Shown here: in pieces, positions 1 to 5,603 of the stretch
Layout: each line of letters starts with the position of its first letter
Position numbering within the stretch: position 1 is the stretch's first letter
Notes under the pieces: model-generated
Told to the model about the DNA's origin: nothing
Seen by the model: only the letters and a program-made list of their open reading frames with translations
The model's database searches: none
Assembly: GCA_001823505.1 (NCBI GenBank)
Contig: MHUS01000017.1
Span: 12,068 to 20,118 of the forward strand
Length of the DNA stretch: 8,051 nt
Direction of reading: 5' to 3'
DNA from: Candidatus Yonathbacteria bacterium RIFCSPHIGHO2_01_FULL_51_10
GTDB taxonomy: Bacteria > Patescibacteriota > Minisyncoccia > Phycocordibacterales > UBA1539_B
Position numbers and translations under genes: made by a program

Positions 1-347
1 TAGAGCCAGCGAACAGAGAGGCACCCTTCGGGGAGCCAGCGGCGCTTCTTGGAAAGTCTGGTAATCGTGGGGTTTATAAACACGAGGTCGTGGTGCTTAG
101 TCTCGCGTGGTGTGGGTTCCTCCTCCTCATCTTCCTCGAGATCAAAGGCTCGACCGGAAACGACGAAGATACGCAAGGGGACGCCTATTTGTGGAGCGGC
201 GATGGCAACGCCATCATCCTGTTCGTGGAGCGCCGCTTTCATATCACGGAGAATTTTCTGAATCCGCGGAGTGGGGATATCAGCAGGAGGCACGTCTGCT
301 GCGTGTTCGCGCAGGACGGGATTATCGCGTTGTACAATGGATACCAT
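1..347 (-). CDS. def: Peptide deformylase, N-terminal part (cut by window edge)
   Basis: Removes the formyl group from the N-terminal methionine of new proteins; a metal-dependent cytoplasmic hydrolase acting at the ribosome. The first 115 codons are visible from the ATG at 347-345, and the gene runs off the left edge. Motif 1 (GVAIAAPQ, residues 46-53, with the conserved Gln53) and motif 2 (EGCLS, residues 107-111, with metal ligand Cys109) are both present. The third motif, HExxH, would lie outside the window, so it cannot be checked. Between the motifs lies an acidic insert (residues 69-78, mostly Glu/Asp). The residue after CLSV is Arg rather than the more usual Pro. The gene lies 63 bases downstream of priA on the same strand; the priA-def-fmt order is common in bacteria, so fmt may follow outside the window. 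There is no Shine-Dalgarno, but a TATACT box ends 6 bases before the ATG. Confidence 0.93.
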   Translation of the reverse strand, partial: MVSIVQRDNPVLREHAADVPPADIPTPRIQKILRDMKAALHEQDDGVAIAAPQIGVPLRIFVVSGRAFDLEEDEEEEPTPRETKHHDLVFINPTITRLSKKRRWLPEGCLSVRWL

Positions 348-359
348 GGTCTTAGTATA
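348..359 (-). promoter_or_regulatory. Putative leaderless promoter of def (-10 TATACT)
   Basis: On the minus strand TATACT (359-354) matches five of six bases of the TATAAT consensus and is followed by six bases (AAGACC) and then the ATG of def. RNA polymerase normally starts about seven bases after the -10 box, which here is at or next to the A of the ATG, so the transcript would have little or no leader. The -35 region has no good match. def could also be read through from priA. Confidence 0.5.
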
Positions 360-410
360 ACGATTTTGTTTGAAAAATAAAGGCTCCTTGGGGTATGCGA
401 AAGAATGAGA

Positions 411-2330
411 TTACAGCAGATCGTCAGGGTCAACCTTTACGATAAAAGCAGGAGACAGAGAGCGCAACGTTCCCTCCAGTTTCTTTTCGGGCCAGGCACC
501 GGCAGGGAGCTTGAGAAGAAGGTGTGCTCTGACAGTATCGCCGACGGAGGTTTCGTAGGATTGCGGCGAGTAGGACTCAAGTGCTTGCGCCAGGCCATCG
601 CGGGCTTCCACGGGGGCGCCACCCTTTCCGTGCACGCTTATTTTGATGAACGTGCCGAACGGCGGATATCCAAATTGCTCCCGCGCGGCAAGTTCTTCTC
701 TGTAGAAGGGACGCATATTGTGGGCAAGGACATAGGCGAGGGTTGGGTGGTCCGGCATGCGTGTTTGAAAAATGAATGCGCGCTCCGCACGTTCTCGCAG
801 ATGCACGGCGATGCGGATGATGCGTTCCGTCATGCGAAAATCGGGGACAGAGAGCAGCGCGTCAAGCGACGCAATTGCGGTCACGCCGACTGATTCGGGG
901 AGGTGGGGGAGTGCCATTTCGGTCCCCACAAGGATGCTTTTCTTGGTAGTGGCGAATTGTGTGGCGATGCGCTTTATGGCTGCGGGTGTTCCCGTGCTTT
1001 CACTGTCGAGTGTCAGGATCTCAGCATTGGGAAATCGCTCATGGAGCTCTTGGGCGACACGGGAGGTGCTGATGCCGAGGAGGGTGAACCGCCAACTCCC
1101 ACACACGGAGCATGCATCTTCCGGGGGGCGTGTTTGTCCGCAGGCGTGGCAGATGAACGTGCGAGTCTCGTCCCCGCCACGGCGGTGGAGCACGACCGGC
1201 GCGCTGCAGCTTGTGCAGCGCACAATGCTCCCGCAGTCGTTACATACGGTGGTGGGTGAAAGTCCTTTTCGTGCCACGAAGATGAATGCTTTCCCGCCGC
1301 GATCAAGCTCGGCACGAAGCGCGTCTTCAAGCTCGATACTGATGACTCGGAACGTTCCATTGCCTGCCTTGTATGCATGCATATCCACGGAAAGTGCCTG
1401 TTGGGGCAGTACGATGGTTGAGGATGGCGGCGTGAGTGCGCCGTAGCGCCCTTGTTCATAGTAGAAAAATGTCTCCGGGCGCACGAGGGTGTCAGCCAAG
1501 ACAAGCCGCGCGCCGAGCTCCCTGGCGACGTATTCCGCGTGGATCCGAGCGTCGACGAATGGGCGAGCAAGTGTTTTGTACGAGCGAGCACTCTCACGCT
1601 CGACGATGATCGTCCCCCAGTCAGCGCGGGGGAGGGAAAGGAACTGCGGGGTGCCAATGGCAAGGATCGGATTTGTCGCGGTAAGTGCGTTGCGCCAGAG
1701 TGCCGTGAGTTTCTTGGGGGTGAGGACCCCCGTGAACAAAAATGTGCGGTCCTCGATCCCGCGTGCAAGAAGTAGTTGCATCCGAAGCGCATCCTCGACG
1801 GTGGGGACCATGACGTATACCGACTTCCCTTTGTTGAATGATTCCCTGACCACACTTCTGAAAGTTCCCGCACGGTCGGTATCGGACGCTTGGAGCATCC
1901 AAGTGTCTGCGCGGTATGGTTCTGACGTGAGAGTTGAAGATTCCTTTTTCTCCTTGGTTTTTTCAGGGACGGCAATGTCTCCCGTAAGTGGTGGCGGAGC
2001 AAGGAGTATTTGTTTGGGGATGAGCGCTTCAAGGATAAGGCCGGGAGGTGTCGCGTGATAGCGCGCGGTGCGGTGCACCGCGCGCATATATGCAGGGGTG
2101 GTCACTTGGGCACCACGCACCCGCTCAAGGCGCTTGAGCGGGAACGGAGATGCCTTAATGGCAGCCTTTGCGTCGGATGCTTTCTCTGATCCCAGCACGA
2201 AGGCAACAACAGAACGAGATCGTATCGGTACTGAGACGATCGTCCCTGCCGGAAGCTCGTCTTTTGAGAAGTACGAAAGTGAATCCGCGAAGACCCCCCG
2301 GGCGATCGGCATTACGTGGACGAGGTACAT
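411..2330 (-). CDS. priA: PriA-like primosomal protein N' with decayed ATPase motifs
   Basis: PriA recognises stalled replication forks and reloads the replisome; typical members are superfamily 2 helicases. This 639-residue protein keeps the family frame: the N-terminal DNA-binding region, all eight zinc-binding cysteines (363, 366, 372, 375, 394, 397, 407, 410), the PDFR...ER segment (496-503) and a C-terminal YPPFG block (554-558). The expected Walker A (GxTGSGKTE) is replaced by a sequence around residues 146-157 with no GK[S/T]. The DEEH box reads VERESARSYK (243-252). Motif VI has ER/AER in place of GR/AGR. Helicase activity is therefore unlikely; actinobacterial PriA is a known parallel without detectable helicase motifs. 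A TTG at 2390 would add 20 residues, but ATG 2330 gives the family-like start MYLVHVMPIARG. GGAG lies only two bases before it. Confidence 0.9.
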   Translation of the reverse strand: MYLVHVMPIARGVFADSLSYFSKDELPAGTIVSVPIRSRSVVAFVLGSEKASDAKAAIKASPFPLKRLERVRGAQVTTPAYMRAVHRTARYHATPPGLILEALIPKQILLAPPPLTGDIAVPEKTKEKKESSTLTSEPYRADTWMLQASDTDRAGTFRSVVRESFNKGKSVYVMVPTVEDALRMQLLLARGIEDRTFLFTGVLTPKKLTALWRNALTATNPILAIGTPQFLSLPRADWGTIIVERESARSYKTLARPFVDARIHAEYVARELGARLVLADTLVRPETFFYYEQGRYGALTPPSSTIVLPQQALSVDMHAYKAGNGTFRVISIELEDALRAELDRGGKAFIFVARKGLSPTTVCNDCGSIVRCTSCSAPVVLHRRGGDETRTFICHACGQTRPPEDACSVCGSWRFTLLGISTSRVAQELHERFPNAEILTLDSESTGTPAAIKRIATQFATTKKSILVGTEMALPHLPESVGVTAIASLDALLSVPDFRMTERIIRIAVHLRERAERAFIFQTRMPDHPTLAYVLAHNMRPFYREELAAREQFGYPPFGTFIKISVHGKGGAPVEARDGLAQALESYSPQSYETSVGDTVRAHLLLKLPAGAWPEKKLEGTLRSLSPAFIVKVDPDDLL

Positions 2331-2365
2331 GTCTCCATCGTCGCAAAGTTTGACCCTGAAGTCAA
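2331..2365 (-). promoter_or_regulatory. Candidate leaderless promoter of priA
   Basis: On the minus strand TTGACT (2365-2360, five of six matches to TTGACA) is followed by exactly 17 bases, then GACGAT (2342-2337), then six bases and the priA ATG at 2330. The -10 box is poor (three of six) but keeps the two most important positions, A2 and T6. The spacing matches that of the better boxes before def, orf104, the delta' gene and frr. The site lies in the 63-base gap after orf104, which may also be co-transcribed with priA. Confidence 0.35.
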
Positions 2366-2393
2366 AAAAGTTTAAACCGCAGCTCGGCAAATG

Positions 2394-2708
2394 CTAGTTG
2401 TCTGCGCGCGAAGGAAGAGCATTGTAGACTTCAGGGGGGAGTTTGGCGCGTGCCGCCGGCGAGAGATCTTCTTTGTATTGTACTGTGGAGCTCGCGCTTG
2501 GAGACGAGAAGTTGCTTTTAATGACAAAAATGGTTGCGATAAAGAAAACCAGAGCGAGACCCAAGAGAACGTAGTTTGCCTGACGTTCGTCGCGAATTGC
2601 ACCGCCGGAGAGCTTCATGATCCAGCGTACGCCGGTAGATGCCTTTGGGCGAGGAAGATCAGAATCTCCCAACGATGACCCCTGATCGCTAAACTGTATA
2701 TTATCCAT
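2394..2708 (-). CDS. Small single-span membrane protein of unknown function
   Basis: A 104-residue protein that I do not recognise as a named family. It has a polar, probably cytoplasmic N-terminal half (residues 1-45), one hydrophobic membrane segment (about 46-63, YVLLGLALVFFIATIFVI), a Ser-rich linker (67-75) and a short C-terminal tail with a LPPEVYNALPSR motif (90-101). There is no cleavable signal peptide, so it is likely an N-in, C-out anchor protein. An ATG at 2768 would add 20 residues, but ATG 2708 is preferred because an extended -10 box ends seven bases upstream of it. The gene is the first of the minus-strand block, stops 63 bases before priA and diverges from murA. No function should be inferred beyond membrane attachment. 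Confidence 0.72.
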   Translation of the reverse strand: MDNIQFSDQGSSLGDSDLPRPKASTGVRWIMKLSGGAIRDERQANYVLLGLALVFFIATIFVIKSNFSSPSASSTVQYKEDLSPAARAKLPPEVYNALPSRADN

Positions 2709-2720
2709 AATATGTATTAT
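2707..2720. repeat. Short inverted repeat in the divergent orf104/murA region
   Basis: ATAATA-TG-TATTAT is a perfect inverted repeat with six-base arms and a two-base centre. It overlaps the minus-strand -10 box and the orf104 start codon. Because of the symmetry the plus strand also carries CATAAT (2706-2711), five of six to TATAAT, which could act as a -10 for the divergent murA. AT-rich symmetry is common by chance, so an operator role is only a possibility. Confidence 0.35.
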
Positions 2721-2724
2721 ATCA
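2709..2724 (-). promoter_or_regulatory. Extended -10 promoter of orf104, leaderless
   Basis: On the minus strand the sequence TGATATAAT (2724-2716) is a perfect extended -10 element (TG-n-TATAAT), followed by seven bases and the ATG at 2708. Initiation about seven bases after the box would fall on the start codon itself. There is no clear -35 box, which extended -10 promoters can do without, and no Shine-Dalgarno could fit in the leader. Confidence 0.72.
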
Positions 2725-2780
2725 TGTCGGGCGCACTCGCCATGGTGTTGTTGTGGAAAACCCGGCAAAGTTTGTAAAAA

Positions 2781-2786
2781 AAGGAG
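2781..2786 (+). promoter_or_regulatory. Ribosome binding site of murA (AAGGAG)
   Basis: AAGGAG ends 12 bases before the ATG at 2799. This is longer than the usual 5-9 base spacing but is the only Shine-Dalgarno-like site nearby. It favours ATG 2799 over the in-frame ATG at 2820, which has none. Confidence 0.5.
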
Positions 2787-2798
2787 AAAACGGGTACT

Positions 2799-4112
2799 AT
2801 GGCTCTACGAACTACTCATATGCAGGATACTTTTGTGATAGAAGGACTGGCAGGCAAGCGTACCCTTAAGGGGGCCATTGCCGTAAGCGGTGCGAAGAAC
2901 GCCGCACTCAAGCTCATGGCGGCGTCCCTCGTGTTTCGTGATCGCGTGGTACTCAAGAATGTTCCCGATATTGAAGATGTGCGCCGCATGGCGGACTTGC
3001 TTGCGCACTTGGGAGCGAAGATCTCCTTCTCGCGCGGGACCATGGAGATCATGCCTCCACAGAACGGCAATCTCCCCGAGATCGCACCTGACATTGCCAA
3101 GCGCATGCGCGCATCGGTGGTGCTCACCGGGCCGATCCTCGCGCGTTACGGCAAGGTTTCCTTTCCTCATCCCGGCGGATGTGTGATCGGTGCGCGACCG
3201 ATCGATATTTTTATCAAAGGATTTGACGCGATGGGAGCCCGATCTGTCTCTGATGCCAAGGGGTATCGTATCGTGACTCGGGGTGCGCACCTTGTGGGGG
3301 CGGAAATATTCTTTCGGAAGCAGAGCGTGACGGCGACGGAGACATTTATGATCGCGGCAGTGCTCGCAAAGGGAACGACGGTACTCAAGAATGCCGCAAT
3401 GGAGCCGGAGATCGAGGATTTGGCAAAATTTCTCATTGCGGGCGGGGCGCGCGTCAGCGGTGTCGGTACGCCGACCGTCACGATTCATGGCGGCGGCTTC
3501 CTCTCAATGCGCGGGAAGACGCATACAACTACTCCGGACCGCATTGAGGCGGGGAGTTTTCTCATCCTTGCGGCGCTCGCCGGGCAGGATGTTGAGGTGA
3601 CGCGGCTCAATCCCGCGCATCTTGAGTCGCTGACGGCTGCTTTGACCGAAGCAGGGGTGCCGCTCTCTGTGGGGAAGACAAGCATTCGTGTTCATCCGAA
3701 AGGAAAAGTCCCAAAACTTATTTCACAGTCAATTCAAACGCATGAGTACCCGGGCTTTCCAACCGATCTGCAGGCGCCCATGACCATTCTTCTCACGCAG
3801 GCGCACGGCGAGGCGATGGTGTTTGAAACTATTTTTGAAGGGCGTCTCAACTACACCGAGTCGCTCAAAGGAATGGGAGCGGACATTACCATGATGGATC
3901 CTCACCGCATATTGGTGAAGGGACCCGAGCCGCTCAAAGGCAGAAATCTGGAGAGCCCGGACCTCCGTGCCGGTCTTGCCTTCGTGATCGCGGCGACGAT
4001 CGCCAAAGGGCGCTCCGTCATCCACAATGTGTACAATATCGATCGCGGGTATGAGAATATCGAAGGACGCTTGCGCAAGATCGGTGTCAAAATAGAACGT
4101 ATTCCCGCATAA
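2799..4112 (+). CDS. murA: UDP-N-acetylglucosamine 1-carboxyvinyltransferase
   Basis: Transfers the enolpyruvyl group of phosphoenolpyruvate to UDP-GlcNAc, the first committed step of peptidoglycan synthesis, in the cytoplasm. The 437-residue protein has the expected two-domain inside-out barrel sequence. Key residues are present: Lys33-Asn34 in SGAKNAAL, Arg104 in MRAS, the catalytic Cys128 in GGCVIGARPID (the residue attacked by fosfomycin in other MurA enzymes), Asp323 in YPGFPTDLQAP and Arg390 in DLRAG. The in-frame ATG at 2820 (residue 8) fits the family N-terminus slightly better, but AAGGAG upstream supports 2799. No promoter is certain. A weak pair, TTGTAA (2772) and TACTAT (2795) with a 17-base spacer, would favour the 2820 start instead. 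mreB follows after five bases, so the two are almost certainly one transcript. Confidence 0.97.
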   Translation: MALRTTHMQDTFVIEGLAGKRTLKGAIAVSGAKNAALKLMAASLVFRDRVVLKNVPDIEDVRRMADLLAHLGAKISFSRGTMEIMPPQNGNLPEIAPDIAKRMRASVVLTGPILARYGKVSFPHPGGCVIGARPIDIFIKGFDAMGARSVSDAKGYRIVTRGAHLVGAEIFFRKQSVTATETFMIAAVLAKGTTVLKNAAMEPEIEDLAKFLIAGGARVSGVGTPTVTIHGGGFLSMRGKTHTTTPDRIEAGSFLILAALAGQDVEVTRLNPAHLESLTAALTEAGVPLSVGKTSIRVHPKGKVPKLISQSIQTHEYPGFPTDLQAPMTILLTQAHGEAMVFETIFEGRLNYTESLKGMGADITMMDPHRILVKGPEPLKGRNLESPDLRAGLAFVIAATIAKGRSVIHNVYNIDRGYENIEGRLRKIGVKIERIPA

Positions 4113-4117
4113 TTTTT

Positions 4118-5134
4118 ATGGCATTCTTCGCAACAAAAGTAGGCATTGATCTCGGCACGGCGAATACGCTGGTGTTTTTGCCGGGCAAGGGGATCGTGCT
4201 CAACGAGCCGTCGGTGGTCGCCGTCTCTGAGCAGGAGAACAAGATCCTCGCGGTGGGGATCGAAGCAAAGAAAATGATCGGGCGCACTCCCGAGAGTATC
4301 GTCGCGTATCGCCCAATGCGCGACGGTGTCATTGCCGACTATCGCGTGACGGAAGCAATGCTCCGGTACTACATCGAAAAAGCGCTCGGCAAATGGAATT
4401 TTTGGAAACCTGAGGTCATGATCTCCGTGCCGGCGGGAGTCTCATCCACCGAGCGTCGTGCGGTGATAGAAGCGGCGATCAAAGCGGGGGCAAAGAACGC
4501 GTACGTCGTGAAAGAACCGATCCTCGCGGCCATCGGTGCCGGTATTCCCATCTATGAACCGCGCGGACACATGATCGTTGACATCGGCGGTGGGACGACG
4601 GACGTCGCGGTCATCTCGCTTGGCGGCATCGTGGCGTCAACGTCGGTCAAATGTGCGGGGGATCGCATTGATCATGCCATCGCTGATTATATTAAAAAGA
4701 GTTTCAACCTCGCTATCGGCGAGAAGACCGCTGAGCAGGTCAAGATCCAGGTCGCGTCCGCAGTGCCCATGGAAGAACAGATCGAGACGGTCATCAAGGG
4801 GCGTGACTTCATCACGGGGCTCCCGCGAGCCGTGGAGGTATCGACGAACGATATCGTGAAGGCTATCGATCCGGAGCTTCGTCAGATCATCAAGGCGATC
4901 AAAGACGTACTCCAAGAGACGCCGCCGGAGCTTGCCTCGGACATCATCGATAACGGCATCACCATGACGGGTGGCACATCGCAGCTGCGCAATCTCACTG
5001 AGCTCGTGTATCGTCGCACCGGGGTACAGGCAACGCTCGCCAAGGACCCCCTCTATTGTGTGGCCAATGGCACCGGCATCGCGCTTGAGCATTTGGATAC
5101 CTATAAAAAAAGTATTATCTCGAAGCGGGGGTAA
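4118..5134 (+). CDS. mreB: Rod-shape determining actin homologue MreB
   Basis: MreB forms membrane-bound ATP-dependent filaments that guide wall synthesis and cell shape. The 338-residue protein shows the actin-fold motifs in order: phosphate 1 GIDLGTANT (9-17), the catalytic Glu133 in VKEP, phosphate 2 VDIGGGTTD (154-162), the GDRIDHAI segment (181-188) and the adenosine motif GITMTGG (280-286). The adenosine motif continues TSQ where many MreBs have a third glycine. The hydrophobic start MAFF may help membrane contact. The ATG comes five bases after the murA stop with no Shine-Dalgarno, so translation probably depends on coupling with murA. CATAAT (4108-4113) lies four bases before the ATG and might be a weak -10, but its spacing differs from the other leaderless starts. 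The usual partners mreC and mreD do not follow. Confidence 0.97.
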   Translation: MAFFATKVGIDLGTANTLVFLPGKGIVLNEPSVVAVSEQENKILAVGIEAKKMIGRTPESIVAYRPMRDGVIADYRVTEAMLRYYIEKALGKWNFWKPEVMISVPAGVSSTERRAVIEAAIKAGAKNAYVVKEPILAAIGAGIPIYEPRGHMIVDIGGGTTDVAVISLGGIVASTSVKCAGDRIDHAIADYIKKSFNLAIGEKTAEQVKIQVASAVPMEEQIETVIKGRDFITGLPRAVEVSTNDIVKAIDPELRQIIKAIKDVLQETPPELASDIIDNGITMTGGTSQLRNLTELVYRRTGVQATLAKDPLYCVANGTGIALEHLDTYKKSIISKRG

Positions 5135-5168
5135 CAGCGCTACGTGCTCGCGCATTGCTTTGTAGCTA

Positions 5169-5197
5169 TTGACTTTTTTGTACAGCTGTAGTATACT
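5169..5197 (+). promoter_or_regulatory. Strong sigma70-type promoter of orf84
   Basis: TTGACT (5169-5174) and TATACT (5192-5197) each match five of six consensus bases and are separated by exactly 17 bases, the optimal spacer. Transcription should start near 5204, giving a leader of about 57 bases before the ATG at 5261. This is the best -35/-10 pair in the window. Confidence 0.8.
5181..5190. promoter_or_regulatory. Palindrome in the orf84 promoter spacer, candidate operator
   Basis: TACAGCTGTA is a perfect ten-base palindrome lying between the -35 and -10 boxes, with an adjoining self-complementary AGTATACT (5190-5197) that contains the -10 box. A dimeric repressor bound here would block RNA polymerase. 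The regulator is unknown, and the site does not match the SOS boxes I know. Confidence 0.35.
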
Positions 5198-5232
5198 ATG
5201 CAATAGTAATGGTATGCAGATTTGATTATGCA
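5197..5232 (+). repeat. Three TATGCA direct repeats in the orf84 leader
   Basis: TATGCA occurs at 5197-5202, 5213-5218 and 5227-5232, with starts 16 and 14 bases apart. The first and third extend to TATGCAA. They begin at the last base of the -10 box and end before the Shine-Dalgarno. The repeats are short, so chance is possible, but their position suits a regulator binding site. Confidence 0.3.
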
Positions 5233-5248
5233 AGGTAAGGTGTCTCGC

Positions 5249-5254
5249 GGAGGA
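5249..5254 (+). promoter_or_regulatory. Ribosome binding site of orf84 (GGAGGA)
   Basis: GGAGGA ends six bases before the ATG at 5261 and is the best Shine-Dalgarno in the window. It decides the start against the in-frame TTG at 5222 and ATG at 5228, neither of which has one. Confidence 0.85.
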
Positions 5255-5260
5255 CTCCAA

Positions 5261-5515
5261 ATGTTCGAAGATAGAATATACCACAGTTACTCATTTAAAT
5301 GTCCAACGAAGGGGTATTACGGTGAGATAAATAACTTCCCTTATCCGTTGGACAAAGATGTCTGCCCGATGTGTCATCAACCAAAAGGCACCAGCGACGG
5401 GGAGTGCGCTTTTACGATTGTTTCTTTCGTACCCAGCGATATCGTGGCCGAGAAACTGAGTGCCGCTGCAGGGGCCATAGTCTCCTTTTTGGGCCCCGAG
5501 GCGTGCACACTCTAA
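5261..5515 (+). CDS. Small cysteine-containing protein, possible zinc knuckle, unknown function
   Basis: An 84-residue soluble protein that I do not recognise. It has an aromatic N-terminal region (MFEDRIYHSYSFKCP), a CPMCHQPKG motif (35-43) resembling one zinc-ribbon or rubredoxin-type knuckle, and further cysteines at 14, 49 and 82. Cys14, Cys35, Cys38 and Cys49 could together bind a metal, though the spacing fits no family I can name. The C-terminal part (about 59-78) is Ala/Val/Leu-rich and may be an amphipathic helix. The start is set by GGAGGA six bases upstream. The gene sits alone between its own promoter (5169-5197) and an intrinsic terminator (5538-5569), so it is expressed separately from mreB and the delta' gene. 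The leader carries a palindrome and repeats that suggest regulation. Confidence 0.75.
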   Translation: MFEDRIYHSYSFKCPTKGYYGEINNFPYPLDKDVCPMCHQPKGTSDGECAFTIVSFVPSDIVAEKLSAAAGAIVSFLGPEACTL

Positions 5516-5537
5516 AAACAATTTTGCAAACAGTGCC

Positions 5538-5569
5538 AGCCGCTCCATGGACAGGAGCGGCTTCTTTTT
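5538..5569 (+). terminator. Rho-independent terminator after orf84
   Basis: AGCCGCTCC (5538-5546) pairs perfectly with GGAGCGGCT (5554-5562), forming a GC-rich nine-base-pair stem with a seven-base loop, followed by TCTTTTT. It lies 22 bases after the orf84 stop and should end that transcript. The in-frame ATG at 5547 that would lengthen the delta' gene lies in this loop and is therefore not a credible start. Confidence 0.92.
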
Positions 5570-5596
5570 GCCCATTGGAGCGCTTCCAAGTACAAT
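5568..5596 (+). promoter_or_regulatory. Putative leaderless promoter of the delta' gene
   Basis: TTGCCC (5568-5573, four of six) and TACAAT (5591-5596, five of six) are 17 bases apart, and TACAAT is followed by seven bases and then the ATG at 5604. Transcription would start at or beside the ATG. The -35 box begins inside the T-tract of the preceding terminator, so the end of one unit and the start of the next overlap. Confidence 0.6.
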
Positions 5597-5603
5597 GGGT
5601 GCA

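Noticed and set aside
90..380. Small plus-strand ORFs opposite def
   Set aside because: The minus-strand frame contains both deformylase motifs, so these are shadows.
405..893. Open frames on the plus strand across 405-893, 772-1446 and 1489-2058
   Set aside because: They lie antisense to priA, which has clear family motifs throughout. Their translations are Arg/Ser/Ala-rich with no recognisable domain, typical of shadow frames in GC-rich DNA.
1013..2032. A 339-codon open frame on the minus strand inside priA
   Set aside because: It is the same strand in another frame, with a Ser/Arg/Pro-rich sequence and no motif, whereas the priA frame carries the zinc cysteines.
5139..5179. Possible terminator after mreB: GCTAC...GTAGC followed by a run of six T
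   Set aside because: The stem is only five base pairs with an 18-base loop, and the T-run is separated from it and lies in the orf84 promoter. It is too weak to call.
4637..5284. A 215-codon open frame antisense to mreB, and a 227-codon frame antisense to murA (2805-3488)
   Set aside because: Both overlap well-supported conserved genes on the opposite strand and have no ribosome binding site or family resemblance.
5547..5603. Longer N-terminus for the delta' gene from ATG 5547
   Set aside because: This ATG lies in the loop of a strong terminator and the added residues have no family similarity.
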